A stretch of DNA of 64,000 nucleotides from Aralia elata (taxonomy: Eukaryota > Streptophyta > Magnoliopsida > Apiales > Araliaceae). Under the pieces are notes generated by a model. That model saw nothing but the letters and a program-made list of their open reading frames with translations, ran no database searches and had not been told where the DNA came from. The translations under genes were made by a program, and so were the position numbers. Positions within the stretch are counted from its first letter, which is position 1; every line of letters begins with the position of its first letter. The stretch is from assembly GCA_034770075.1 (NCBI GenBank), contig JAVJAP010000023.1, forward strand, positions 744,001-808,000. The letters run 5' to 3'. This document shows positions 1-10,440 of the stretch, one piece after another.

Positions 1-117
1 TAGATAATGTAAAATGCCTTTTAAGAAAATCAATTCTTTTATTAATAAATGAATAAGATTACAAAGTATATGCTACATCATATCAAATATGATTGGCTTA
101 TGTACATACTACTTTCA
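1..117 (-). repeat. CopA-family LTR end, antisense, cut by window edge
   Basis: The reverse complement of this stretch matches the first ~117 bases of the CopA LTRs at 7048, 14388 and 48154, beginning TGAAAGTAGTATG at position 117. The rest of the element lies left of the window. It abuts the Athila-like RT relic, whose frame stops at this junction, so the copia element inserted into that gene in antisense orientation. CACAC at 118-122 could be one half of its target duplication. Confidence 0.85.
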
Positions 118-122
118 CACAC

Positions 123-600
123 ATGATTTCAAAGGGAAAACTCCAATTTGGTAGTTGAATTACAGGTGCAGAGGTCAATAGGCTTTTCAACTTGTCAAAT
201 GCCTCCTTGCATTCATCGGGAAACTGGAATTCCACATCATTTTTCAACAATTTACACAACAACAGAGCTATCTTTGAGAAGTCTTTGATAAACCTGCAAT
301 AGAATCCTTAATGTCCAAGAAAAGAACGAATCTCTCGTACACTTACGGGGTAAGGCTAAGCAGAAATAACATCTATCTTATCTTTATCAACTTCTAAACC
401 TTTAGCTGACACAACATAACCAAGTACTATACCTTGTTCTACCATAAAATGACATTTTTTTCAATTAAGAACAAGATTAGTCTCTAAGCATCTATCTAGC
501 ACATAAGTCAAATTATCCAAGCATATATCCAAAAAATCACCATGAATTATGAAATCATCCATAAAGACCTCAATGCAATTTTCTAAAAGATCAGAAACTA
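123..600 (-). pseudogene. Athila/Tat-type Ty3/gypsy reverse transcriptase to RNase H fragment
   Basis: Read on the minus strand from 600 down, the translation shows the RT active site block EVFMDDF, then ETNLVLN, KKCHFMV, GIVLGYVVSAKG, EVDKDKIDVI, RSFLGH, GFYCRFIKDFSKIA and finally PFEIMC, the start of the RNase H region in Athila-like elements. These are C-terminal RT motifs in the usual order. At least three in-frame stops interrupt it, two of them in place of tryptophan or alanine in the family pattern. The N-terminal RT half is cut off at 601 by the TRG1 insertion and the RNase H at 117 by a CopA LTR. It is a dead relic and the oldest layer in the window. Confidence 0.85.
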
Positions 601-1721
601 TGTGATAATTCAAACTTTTACAAAAGAAGTTGAAATATATATATATATATAATTCTTATTTTGTAAATAGTATTGCATACGTGAATATATGTGTATGTAA
701 TATGTGTATGTATGTGATGTGGTAAATATATATTAATATATTTACTACATGTAAATAATTTGTTAGAAACAATTTATAGTAAAGAAATGACATAATTAAA
801 GTATACAAAATTATTGTATGCATTAAATAGAGTGTATTAAAATATTAAATTATTTTAATGAAATAAATTATTTCATTCATTATATTATTTTATGTAATGT
901 ATAATTTCTATTTTTATGGAAAAGTGTATGGGTAATAATACATTATATGTAATGTATTATGTGTATTATTAATTAAGTATAATATGTATGTAATACATGT
1001 ACTATATGTATTATATATTGAATAGGCTATATGTTATATATGTATATACGTATCTTGTATGGGTAGCCTCCAAGTAATAGCTGAGTCTGGGTATAATGAA
1101 GAAGGAACTGGCTATCAAAGTGTTCACCAAGCAAAGGGGCAAAACCTGAGGAGCAAGAAGAAGAGAATGGAGAGCAAACATAATTCGTGAGGGCCAAGAA
1201 ATTCTCCTTTAGAAAACAATACACAGCCTTCATACTAAAGCCTTTAATTTTCATAAGCCAGTTATCAAGTTATTGGCCACCAAAACCATATAATTTCCTA
1301 AGTTCTCAAATTACTAAGTTAGTAAGCTTGAATTGGAAGGAGATTCTCATAGCGAAAAGATTATAGAAGCTGTAATCAGGTAAGTTTAGAGTTCAACTTA
1401 GTAAGTAGAAATTGGGGGAAATTATAAATGACTTAGTTTGCTTGTGTAATAGATTGGGAATGATTGTATTTGATTTCTACATCAAATCTAAATCCTATAG
1501 CAATGTCCACAAGCAATTTGATAAAATGTCCTAGTGAGAGTTTTTTTGAGAATTAACTTATAAAATCTTAGCTTCTATCTTGCTATATGATATTATCTTA
1601 GTTATGTCCAAGTTTGGAAGTATATGTATGTGTAGATAGCATTATATGATGGTTGGGCATATACTAATGTTGAAAATTCGAGCTCTGCAGAAAATAGAGC
1701 TTGTTATTTTTGGCCTGTCCT

Positions 1722-1773
1722 GAAGTGGCACGATCGCGCCACTTCCCAAGGCAAAATCAGCGCGGCCGCGCTG
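1722..1773. other. GC-rich palindrome pair inside TRG1 LTR
   Basis: GAAGTGGC (1722-1729) pairs with GCCACTTC (1738-1745) across an 8-base spacer. CAGCGCGGCCGCGCTG (1758-1773) is a perfect 16-base palindrome. The 3' LTR copy at 19996-20050 keeps the layout with one mismatch in the first stem and a degraded centre in the second. A second weaker pair lies at about 2233-2285. The surrounding LTR is strongly AT-rich. Confidence 0.7.
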
Positions 1774-2682
1774 GTCCCCAGAAAAGCCAAGATGTTTTCT
1801 TACTGTACCAAGCCTTTGAGCAAGTGTATTAGAGTCATATATGTAATATTATGTGTCTTATATAAAGTTCAAGCTAGCTATGCATGAAATGAACTATATT
1901 AGCTTGGTTAATGTAAATTTTCAAATGAAAGGCTACTTTGTTTTGAAGAAATGATCTAGATATATTCAATTGAGGTCTGAACATGTGTATCGAGGTCTAT
2001 GTAGTAATAATATGGGGGTCAAATGTCATCATAATTAGTCCTTAATGAAATGAGCTAGTTAAGCTTGTTTTGTAAAGAAATTTCAAATGAAATATTAATC
2101 ATTGAATGCATAGATCTAATTTAGTTTTAAGTTTCCAGAATACTTTGTATATATGTGTGCTATGTGGAAGGACCCCATCATGCTAAGAAGTAGGCTATGT
2201 ACTGAAAAACTCAGGCCTGAGCCTGAATAGGAGTAGCGCGACTGCGCCATTCCCAAGCATAAATGCAGCGGAATCCTGCCGCACTACAAAACTGTCAAGA
2301 GATATTATTTGTGATCTGAACCTTAGAACATGTGTATACAAGTCTCTTAAGCTATGTTATATGATTATAGTACTATTTTTATTAACCAATCATGAAATGA
2401 CTGTGTTGAGTAAAGATTTTAAAAGATTCGAAAAAGACTTTTAAATGTTAATGAAACTTTCAAAATAAAAGCAAAATTTTGAGATATACAACTATGTGGT
2501 TTGAATATATATTGAATACCTAGCTAAATGTATGCCTAATATATATATATTTACTTGGAATGTATGAGCCTAATATATGTGGTGTATGTAAGTATGAGCT
2601 TATTATACGTGGCTAATGAATATTTAAACATAAATAAATGTGTAAGATATTTGGAGTAAAGTTAAACGGTAAACTACGCGCA

Positions 2683-2990
2683 AGGCAAGTATCTAAACCT
2701 CGTGTTTTATTTTTATAAGCAAGTATCTAAACCTCATGTTTTATTTTTATAAGCAAGTATCCTAACCTATGTATTTACTTTATGCAAGAGTTTTATGATT
2801 ACGCAAGTATCTCAAACTCTGAACACTACTTTTATATTGTACAAAGAAATATTTATCTATGCAAGTATCCTGATCTTGTTACTTTGAGCTAGTATCCTAA
2901 CTTGTGTAGTGCCTTTATATTATATCTATGTCTGTATGTTTGTACAAGTTTCCTAATTTGTACAATTCTATTATTGTGTTCAAGTTCCTT
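2683..2990 (+). repeat. Degenerate GCAAGTATC(C)TAACC array in TRG1 LTR
   Basis: Roughly eight to ten units of about 20-35 bases start with GCAAGTATC or a variant (CAAGTTTCCTAA, GCTAGTATCC). The same motif recurs in antisense in the GyB LTRs (about 17390-17620, 53740-53910, 58330-58520). This supports common descent of the TRG1 and GyB LTRs. Function is unknown. Confidence 0.6.
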
Positions 2991-3932
2991 CTATTACCTT
3001 AAGTATTCTAGTTTGTCGCAAAAATTCCTAACCATATTTGAGTTACATTAAATCTTTGATTTAAGCTTGCTACATTGCATGTCTTTAAAAGTTCTAAAAT
3101 ATCTGAACTATCTGAGAAGAAGTCTAAGCTACTTGTTTCGGTTAGACTCACATTAAATATTTCATCGCTTTCAATATAAGTCTTGAAATATTATTGATGA
3201 TAAGTAGAGCCGTCCAACTGAATTGTTTTAGTTTGGACTCAAGTCTGAGTATAAACTTCCCTTATTGGGAAAATTTTTATGTGCCAAAGGTTGTCATGAT
3301 GAACGAAAATGTGGTTCCCGCACATAGTGTTGATCAACGCAAGGCATAACGGGCTGATCACCCACCGTGCCCATAAGCATACTGGTTTGTAGATGTATTT
3401 CTATTCAAACCTTATCATAAACTTAAAAATACAAGTTCTTGGTCTTTTGACCACTCATCACCTGTAGTCAGTATGTCGTTTTGAAAATATAAACGATTTG
3501 ATAGGTTATTCAGAATTGTTTCAGTTGCTTCACAACTATTGATTCGTTGTAGAAGTATATTTCAAAAAAAAACATTTAACCTATTCATATATTGCTTAAT
3601 ATCAATTATTACTTGCTGAGCAATTGAATGCTCATCCTTGCTTCGAAATTAAATATTTTCAGCTAGGCAAGATCGTACGGAAGGGTTCGGAAAGGATAAA
3701 GGCAAAGGAAGGCTGAATGAGTAATTAGAAGTCGTTGTTTGTAATAATTAGAATTTTGTAATGTGATAATATGTTATTTATCATGTAATAAAGTATTTAA
3801 AGATCTTCGTACCTGGGATAGCGAACTCTGATGTAATCTTTTAATTATTTAATATAATAAGCAGTTTGAATGAATGGTATCGTGTTGCACCGAATACGAA
3901 TTTTAAGTACCCGATTTGGGGGCGTCACAGGG

Positions 3933-3943
3933 TGGTATCAGAG
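3933..3943 (+). promoter_or_regulatory. TRG1 primer-binding site (initiator Met-tRNA)
   Basis: TGGTATCAGAG lies three bases after the LTR end, the expected spot for the minus-strand primer. It matches the Met-tRNA primer site seen in CopA and CopD, except that the next bases are TTG rather than CC or CT. Confidence 0.85.
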
Positions 3944-4120
3944 TTGTAGGTTAGAAACTTTAGGTGGGAACACCTTAGGCTATAACCTTAGGCTAGATAG
4001 AAGCATCGAAAAATGAATAACTCAAATAGAGTTTAAAAGAGATGAAGTGAGGAAATTCATCATAAAAATGAAATAAAAATAACTTAAATAAAACTATTGT
4101 TTGCTATGTGTATATAATGT

Positions 4121-4831
4121 GTGTATTATGTACTAATTAAAAATAATTTGTGTGTAGATGTCAGGCGAAAAGGAATTAGGAGACTCTCATATTGCAAACG
4201 GGAGCAAATCCCTCCACCCGAGCTAATATCTAAGTCAATAGCTGAAGTAGAGGCTCACATTGAAAATGACCCTAAGGAGGTGATCATTTTGGAGAAGATA
4301 ATACCTGAACCATTGTTAGTAGTACTGACAGATAGTGATTCGGACACAGAAGTTGGAGCTAATCAGGCATCAACGGAAGTGCAAAATCTGAAGAATAAGG
4401 TGTTTTCCCTAGAGAAATTATGGGAAATAGAAATACTGTTAAACAGTCAATTACAAAAGGCATTAATTGAAATAATGGAAGAGCAAGATAAGTTGAAAGT
4501 CCAAATTGATAAAATGAAAGCCGAATGCAGCGTACCGTATGAAGCTCCGAGTAAGAAGGGGAAAAGGAAATTGAACGACAGCGATCCGGAGAATTTTGGA
4601 AATAACCGTGGAAACTTTAAAAAGATAAGAGAATGTAAAAACTGTGGGAAGATACATCGAGGCGTATGCAAAAAAGGGTAGAAAATATGCTATAATTGTG
4701 GGCAAGAGAGACATATATCTCTTTATTGTCCCAAACCAAAGCAAGGTATATGTTTTATATGCGGAGTAATAGGTCATCAAGCAAGAGTTTGTCCAAAGAA
4801 GAAGACATGCGAAGAAAGCGCAAAGAAGTAG
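4121..4831 (+). pseudogene. Upstream gag-like ORF: coiled coil plus CCHC knuckles, one internal stop
   Basis: An open frame of 186 codons ends at TAG 4679-4681, and the same frame then stays open to TAG 4829-4831. The middle (about residues 85-130) is rich in leucine, glutamate and lysine with heptad-like spacing and probably forms a coiled coil. A basic stretch follows (SKKGKRK). The C-terminus has a partial knuckle (CKNCGKIHRGVC) and, after the stop, two CCHC knuckles of the form C-x2-C-x4-H-x4-C (starting CYNCGQ and CFICGV). These resemble the knuckles of the gag ORF 1.3 kb downstream, so this region looks like a diverged duplicate of a Gag C-terminus fused to a different N-terminus. The start at 4121 is simply the first ATG. 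Function unknown, probably nucleic-acid binding. Confidence 0.55.
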
Positions 4832-5182
4832 GATAATATGCTACGCATAATTAAGATAAGATATAATAGATAATGTGTATGTATATGTTTATGTATATGT
4901 GTATAATGTGTAAATTCCAGTTGTTATATAAGTCAACGGGATATCTATTGTTAGTCCTAACTTTTGTATAAATTGTGGGATAATTATGTAAATCTCCTCA
5001 TTTTGTATGTAATAGAGGGATAAGATATGTAAATAGCAGAAGCTATAAGGTTATAAGTGAAATATAAAGTATATTAATAAAAATATTTCTTAAGTATGCT
5101 TTGTGATGAGTATATGTAATTTAAAATGATTTGAAATAGTTAATAAAATATTAATATCAAGAAATATTTTATTAACAGAAAA

Positions 5183-6398
5183 ATGCCACCAAAGGGACGA
5201 GGTCGAGAAAGACCACCAGTAAACAGAAATAGAAATAAAGTTGCGGAAAATGAAAATGAAAGTAGGGCAGGAGATCAAAGAGACTACATGCAGCAGTTTA
5301 TAGATTTGCTAGTGGGAGCATTTCAGAATAGAAATCCACCTAACTTTAACGTAAATATAAACCCGTCAGCGGTACATATAGCTAGTCTTAAGGACTTCAA
5401 GAGTGTGGGACCGCCTGAGTTTAGGGAGACCGCCTGAGTTTAGGGGGACCACTGAGCCTATAGAGGCTCAGTCATGGATCAAGGAAATAGAGAAGGCATT
5501 TGAGGTAGCTAGAGTAGGAGACGAGCAAAAGACTGCTTTTGCTACATATATGTTGAAGGGTGAGGCCAATTTCTGGTGGGAAGCCAACAGGAATAGGGTC
5601 GGAGCAGGAGTAATTACGTGGGAAAGATTCAAGAAGTTATATTTTGAGAATTATTTCTCTCCGAGTGTACTAAGTCGAATGGAAATACAATTCTTAGAAT
5701 TAAAACAGGAAGATATGACAGTGTCTCAATACGCTGCTAAGTTCAATGAACTGGCTAGGTTTGCTCCACACCAAGTGGACATTGAAGAAAGGAAGGTGAG
5801 AAGGTTTGAGCAGGACCTAAAATCCTGGCTCTACAACAAGGTCGCAGTGTTACAGATTGGTTCTTTCGGATCAATCTTAGAAAAGGCTATCATAGCCGAA
5901 GGAGGAAGTGAGGCCATGAGCCTCTATAATAAGGAGAAGAAAAATAAAGCTAAAATCGAGGGAGCTGTCAAGACTGAGGGAGGCAGCGGAAGTGGAAAAA
6001 GAAAATGGAATAGTTCCGAAAATACTGGGAATAGGCAGGAAGACACGAAAAAGAAGATTGATCAGTGCAGTAATTGCAGGAAAAATCACTCGGGAGTATG
6101 TCTGAAAGTAAGGTCGGTGTGTTTTAATTGCGGGCAAGAAGGACACATCTCTCCTAACTGCACCAACCCAAAGAAGAATAGCGGATGTTTCATATATGGA
6201 TCGATAGACCATATAGTAAGGAATTACCCAAAGAGAAGAATCGACGGGGGAAGCATCAATACAGGGAATAACAGTGAAAAGCTAGCTATAACTGGTCTAA
6301 CTCAACTAAATAGACCAACTGCGATGACCTTCAATATGACGGTCGAAGATATAGTAGCAGCTGGAGATGGAATTCCAGGTACTATTCCAATCAATTAA
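5183..6398 (+). pseudogene. TRG1 Gag (retrotransposon gag domain with zinc knuckles), frameshifted
   Basis: The start at 5183 opens with MPPKGRGRERPP, a basic N-terminus. The frame from 5403 onward holds the retrotransposon gag domain (PPEFRGTTEPIEAQSW, then FWWEANR, FKKLYFENYF, QYAAKFNELARFAP) and a C-terminal CCHC knuckle CFNCGQEGHISPNC; a second knuckle (CFIYGSIDHIVRNY) has lost two cysteines. A 19-bp tandem duplication (5409-5427 and 5428-5446) shifts the frame between the two parts. After the knuckles the protein runs into a short tail and stops at 6398. There is no protease DTG, RT or integrase, so this is capsid and nucleocapsid only. Its role would be particle assembly and RNA packaging, with enzymes supplied in trans. 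Confidence 0.8.
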
Positions 6399-6969
6399 AT
6401 AAAGGTATATGTTTAATTCGGATGTGACCTATTTTTCTTTGAATATTAGGATTACGTATACCTTTAAGGACATTAAAATCCCTTAAATACAAACATAAGG
6501 AAGAGAATTCCAGAAAAAGAAATAAGTTAATAAAAAAAATAACTCATTAATAAAAGGATTTTTTAAGGAGAAATTTGAGTTTCGAGGTTAATACTGAATA
6601 GTAAAAACCTATCATATAAAATATTAATTTCAATCATATTGGATCGGAATTCGTTTCACGATAAGTTTTCAGAAAAGCATAAAAACACATCAAAAATGGA
6701 TCGACCACCTGCTTCGAATAGAATTCACGTATAATAATAACTATTACACGAATATAGACGCAAAATTTTATGAATTTTCGTACGGAAGAAATTGTGAAAC
6801 AACGTTGAGCTGGAACTAGAATTGGTGCAAGCAAACTGCAAGAATAGTTAAAGAAATCAAGTCGAAGCAACATGGGAGATAAAAGAAAAAAATGAAGAAA
6901 ATTACTCGCATAACATGGATAGTTTTGTTTTGCGATTCCGGGGATATAATCTTTATAAGGGGGGAAAGA
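6399..6969 (+). other. TRG1 pol-less tail and polypurine tract
   Basis: No coding similarity was seen. The region ends in the purine tract AAGGGGGGAAAGA (6957-6969) directly before the 3' LTR. The ~45 bases before the LTR resemble the reverse complement of the extension on GyB1 (19281-19343), including a GATTC(C/T)GGGGATA block, so the two families share this plus-strand priming region. Confidence 0.7.
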
Positions 6970-7004
6970 TGTGACAATTCGAACTTTTGCAAAAAAATAT
7001 AATA

Positions 7005-7047
<43 letters not shown>
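6970..7047 (+). repeat. TRG1 3' LTR, piece 1
   Basis: TGTGACAATTCGAAC at the start matches the 5' LTR start at 601. The piece ends in an expanded (AT)n run where CopA1 inserted. ATATA at 7043-7047 is the left target duplication. The AT run is much longer than in the 5' LTR (about 630-650). Confidence 0.85.
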
Positions 7048-7052
<5 letters not shown>

Positions 7053-8870
7053 GTAGTATGCACACAAGCCAATCATATTTGATATGATGTAGCATATACT
7101 TTGTAATCTTATTCATTTATTAATAAAAGAATTGATTTTCTTAAAAGGCATTTTATATTATCTACATGGTGCTGTTATATTAAATGTGATAAACCCATAG
7201 TTTTGAGCAATGCTTTTAGAATCATGATGGTGATCATGCTAATGAGATCTAAATTCTAGATAGCTCACAAACTAAAATTGTTCCTAATCGTTGGATTACT
7301 AAATTGGGGATTAGTGAATCCGGATAGATTAGTACATACGTTGCTTGCTCTTAGGAAGAGGATGATTGATCTCATAATCATTTGTGTGGAGACACTAAAG
7401 CAAGTATGTAGGTGCTTATTAGAGAATAAGTTCACTGAACGTGACTCGCTAAGGAATACCTAATGGAGTTTTACTCGCCTGTCAATAGGAATTCCTCTAG
7501 TGATAGTAGTACAAGTGATCCTTGGACATGAGATCATCATAGTACCTTGTGTACGATGAGTTATGCTTTGACATGTCCCTTAAGACCTTTGGGGTATATC
7601 AAAGGGTATGATTGGGTATAATTAGTTGTACATGGAGATAGGTAAATGATCAATAAAGAATCTACCACATCTAGTAAAAGATGTGAATGTCCTATGTGAT
7701 TCGATAAATGACAACTCAGTAGTCCTTGGCCAAGGCAGAATGAAATTAGAAAGGAGTTTCTAATTTTCATTATTTAGAGTTGTGCATTTGGGAATCGAAA
7801 TGCATATAATTAAATAAAATAAGACTTGACAGTAAATCTATGTCTTATATTTAATTGGGACATTGTATGGTAGAAGGATTGAATTGTACGGTAACTATTT
7901 ACTCAAAGGTTCTTTTGTGATTGATGTTGAAATCTATATTATCTGGAAAGTCGTTGATCGCCAAGGGGGCTTACCCTTATTGTAGAATAAATATTATTTA
8001 TTTAAATGAATTAAATAGTTTAATTTATTTATTTAAATAAGATTAGAATTGTTCTAATTGATTTATTCACAACCGGCTTAATATGGAGAACCTAAAGGGT
8101 CACATCGCAAAAGGAAAAATATTTATTTAAGAAGTAAATGACATAATTGTAATAATAAGTTAAGTGTATTTAATTTAATCTATGGAGATAGAATAAATTA
8201 AATAGCTTAATATTTATTATTTAATATTTTGGAAATATTAAATATAAATTAATAAGAGGAGTCTTATTATTATTATTACTTTTACTATTATTTAATTCCT
8301 AATAGGGATTGGGAATTAATTAATAGAAGTACTCTCCCATGGATTCCTAATTGGATTAGGAGCATTATTAATTAAAGGAATTTAATTATAATACAAACCC
8401 TAATTCTAAATAGTTTAGGGAAGGGTTATTCCTACATCTATAAATAAGAGGAGTCTTATCATAGATTGGGGTTACACACTCTTGCATTAGATTGTGGAGA
8501 GTACTTACAATTTCTATAGAGATAGAAACTAGGGTTTTGCCAAAATACCCAACTTCTTGAATACTTGTTCTTCCTTGGTGGATCACCTCTAGAGGCCAAA
8601 CACTTGGGTGGCTAACGTTGATCAAAGGAAGGAATCACACCGTAGCATTCGAGGAGAACACGAAGGACTAGGAGTTGAACTTGTACCCGAGGAAGCTTTG
8701 TTCTACGAGGGTATAAATTCTTATTCTCTTTCTCTTTTGTTTATATCGTTAATTGAGCACAATGATTGATCTTGGTGATGGTTTGTATAAAATTTTAAAA
8801 TCCGTTTCATCGCGCTTCCGCTCTATTTATGTAATTTGATTGCATGTTCGCGTTATATACAAACCTAACA
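7048..8870 (+). repeat. CopA1 5' LTR
   Basis: 1823 bp, TG...CA ends, strongly AT-rich. A TATA box lies at 8439-8446, about 430 bases before the end, so U3 is ~1.4 kb. No genuine coding region is present; short open frames of 60-80 codons on both strands recur in all copies only because the LTRs are nearly identical. Confidence 0.95.
8439..8446 (+). promoter_or_regulatory. CopA LTR TATA box
   Basis: TATAAATA sits in a conserved context (CCTACATC before, AGAGGAGTC after) in every CopA LTR: also at 15780, 42159 and 49542. Transcription would begin about 30 bases downstream, giving an R-U5 of about 0.4 kb and a transcript leader of nearly 2 kb before the gag start. Confidence 0.65.
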
Positions 8871-8871
8871 G

Positions 8872-8884
8872 TGGTATCAGAGCC
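8872..8884 (+). promoter_or_regulatory. CopA1 primer-binding site (initiator Met-tRNA)
   Basis: TGGTATCAGAGCC follows the LTR end after one base (G). This is the standard copia primer site complementary to the 3' end of initiator Met-tRNA. Confidence 0.95.
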
Positions 8885-10440
8885 TAATCTTGTGCTAATT
8901 ATCGATTTTGATAATTCCATGTATGCTCGATATGCGATTTGATCGAAATTTTTGGGCAGAATAAAATTTTTTTTTAATTAGCGACACGGCGCAGCTGCGC
9001 CGCCTCCAGTTCATTCTGGAGCGCAGCTGCGCCGAAACTCAGAATCGTTTTTTTCTGGGGAGCAGCGCAGCTGCGCCGTTGTCCAGTTCATTCTGGGCGC
9101 AGCTGCGCCGGCTAGCAGAATCCGAAATTTTTTCTTTCCTTCAATTGAAATAAATGGTTTATTTAATTGATATAAGTTTAAAATAAAGATGTTTATTTTA
9201 TCTGAAATAGGATTTCAGATTGCTAAAATTAAAGGAGTTTAATTTGGATTTGGTTTTTGATTAAAATAAAAGAGTTTATTTTGTTTCAAAAACTAAATAT
9301 TAGCAAAACTTTTGCCCATTAATTGATATCAATGCATATATGGAATGGATTTATTATTCGTGAGATGAATGTTATTTATTGATACATATAGAGATATGTA
9401 TGATACTAAATAGGGATTGATTATGGACTATTGACCAATGTGTGATTGGATTTATTTTAGTGGATGCTTGAATGTATGGGTTTTTATAAATGGGGTCTGC
9501 GTACCTCGTCTTCTCTAATTTTTCTTAATGTAAATTCTATCTCCCTCCTATGTACTTCCCCTTGACTGCTGATCAAGGTTTCTATTTATTGTAAATAGTT
9601 CATGTAATAGGAATAGTTAGAATTAATTTTGAAGAATTGGAGACAAAGGAGCAAGGAGCGCATGAAGACAAAGGAGCAAGGAGCGCATGAAGACCTGTTT
9701 GTATTGGAGCCCGAGTTTAAATGTAATAGTTATATTTAAATTTAATTCTTGCACCCTAGGTTTGACCTTTTGGTTCACTTGGTGGCTCTAGTGAACCAAA
9801 CTAGAATAAAAGTCCATAATCAATCCGGGTAGAATATAGTATTCTATATGTGCATGCTTACTATATATATATTATATATTATGCAACATGCTTCGCATGT
9901 AAAATAATATGACGCGTATTTTATATATATATGTGCATGCGCGCTAATCAAGATGAGACTAATAATAACAAACCCCTCAAAGGAATCATATTAAGTCCTA
10001 AGCGTTCAAAGATATTTGGAATATCGAACGTCGCTGTTTTGTTGTGTCACCACAAGGACAATGTTTTTCGTTCGAATATATGGAAGTGCTAGGTTGGACT
10101 TAACTTGGATAATTTTGATTCGGATGTGTCACCACTTGATCAAAATAATCTAAGAGGCAAAATACAAGGAGTTACATAGTGATGTAATTGACAATAGTTG
10201 TCTACCTATTTATTTATATATCGTTTGTTGTGTCACCACAAGGCTATATACATTTGAAATGGGATCCTTAATCTCACTAGCAAATCTTTAATTAGAATTG
10301 CCGAACTATATAATGAGGGTAATATAGTTTGATAAAAATAGTGGGAGATACCAATTTAAAATAAAGACCTAATTTATTTTGGTAATTAATAAATTGAATG
10401 TATGCTAAAATGTTGTCTATTTCAAATGCAGAATTTAAAA
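8885..10440 (+). other. CopA1 untranslated leader
   Basis: About 1.55 kb between primer site and gag has no coding similarity. Besides the palindrome cluster it holds a 22-base direct repeat near 9640-9690 (GACAAAGGAGCAAGGAGCGC, twice) and three copies of GTGTCACCAC (10044, 10126, 10230). Two of these are followed by AAGG and form small TTGTG/CACAA hairpins. The leader ends TTTCAAATGCAGAATTTAAAA just before the start codon; the CAG could be a 3' splice site, but no donor was identified. Confidence 0.7.
8987..9109. other. CopA1 leader palindrome cluster (four GCGCAGCTGCGC units)
   Basis: Four copies of the perfect 12-base palindrome GCGCAGCTGCGC lie at 8989-9000, 9021-9032, 9065-9076 and 9097-9108. 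The first extends to the perfect 16-mer CGGCGCAGCTGCGCCG (8987-9002). The spacers contain CCAG-TTCATT-CTGG inverted repeats between units 1-2 and 3-4. The cluster lies ~115 bases after the primer site in a strongly AT-rich leader. This is where retroviral RNA dimerisation and packaging signals sit, but that role is inferred. CopA3 has the same four positions with a GGCC centre. Confidence 0.85.

Larger units (their letters stand above)
601..3929 (+). repeat. TRG1 5' LTR
   Basis: A ~3.3 kb LTR, running from TGTGATAATTCAAAC to GGGGGCGTCACA with short inverted ends (TGTGA.../...TCACA). Identity was established by matching pieces of the 3' LTR: 637-1074 against 16217-16597, 1075-1850 against 19349-20125, and 1848-2002 against 63850-64000. 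No protein-coding potential is evident. It holds two GC-rich palindrome pairs (near 1722-1773 and 2233-2285) and a degenerate array of GCAAGT units (2683-2990). Its last ~1 kb resembles the reverse complement of the GyB LTRs. Confidence 0.85.

Noticed and set aside
7561..7770. 69-codon minus-strand frame present in several CopA LTRs (also 14901, 41282, 62552)
   Set aside because: Recurrence is explained by LTR identity. The CopA2 5' LTR lacks it, and there is no start context or domain.
8386..8625. 79-codon minus-strand frame in the CopA LTR
   Set aside because: It overlaps the TATA box and the start of the transcript on the opposite strand; conserved only as LTR sequence.
10426..10440. 3' splice site before CopA gag (TTTCAAATGCAG)
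   Set aside because: Plausible, but no donor or branch site could be assigned by eye; RNA reads would be needed.
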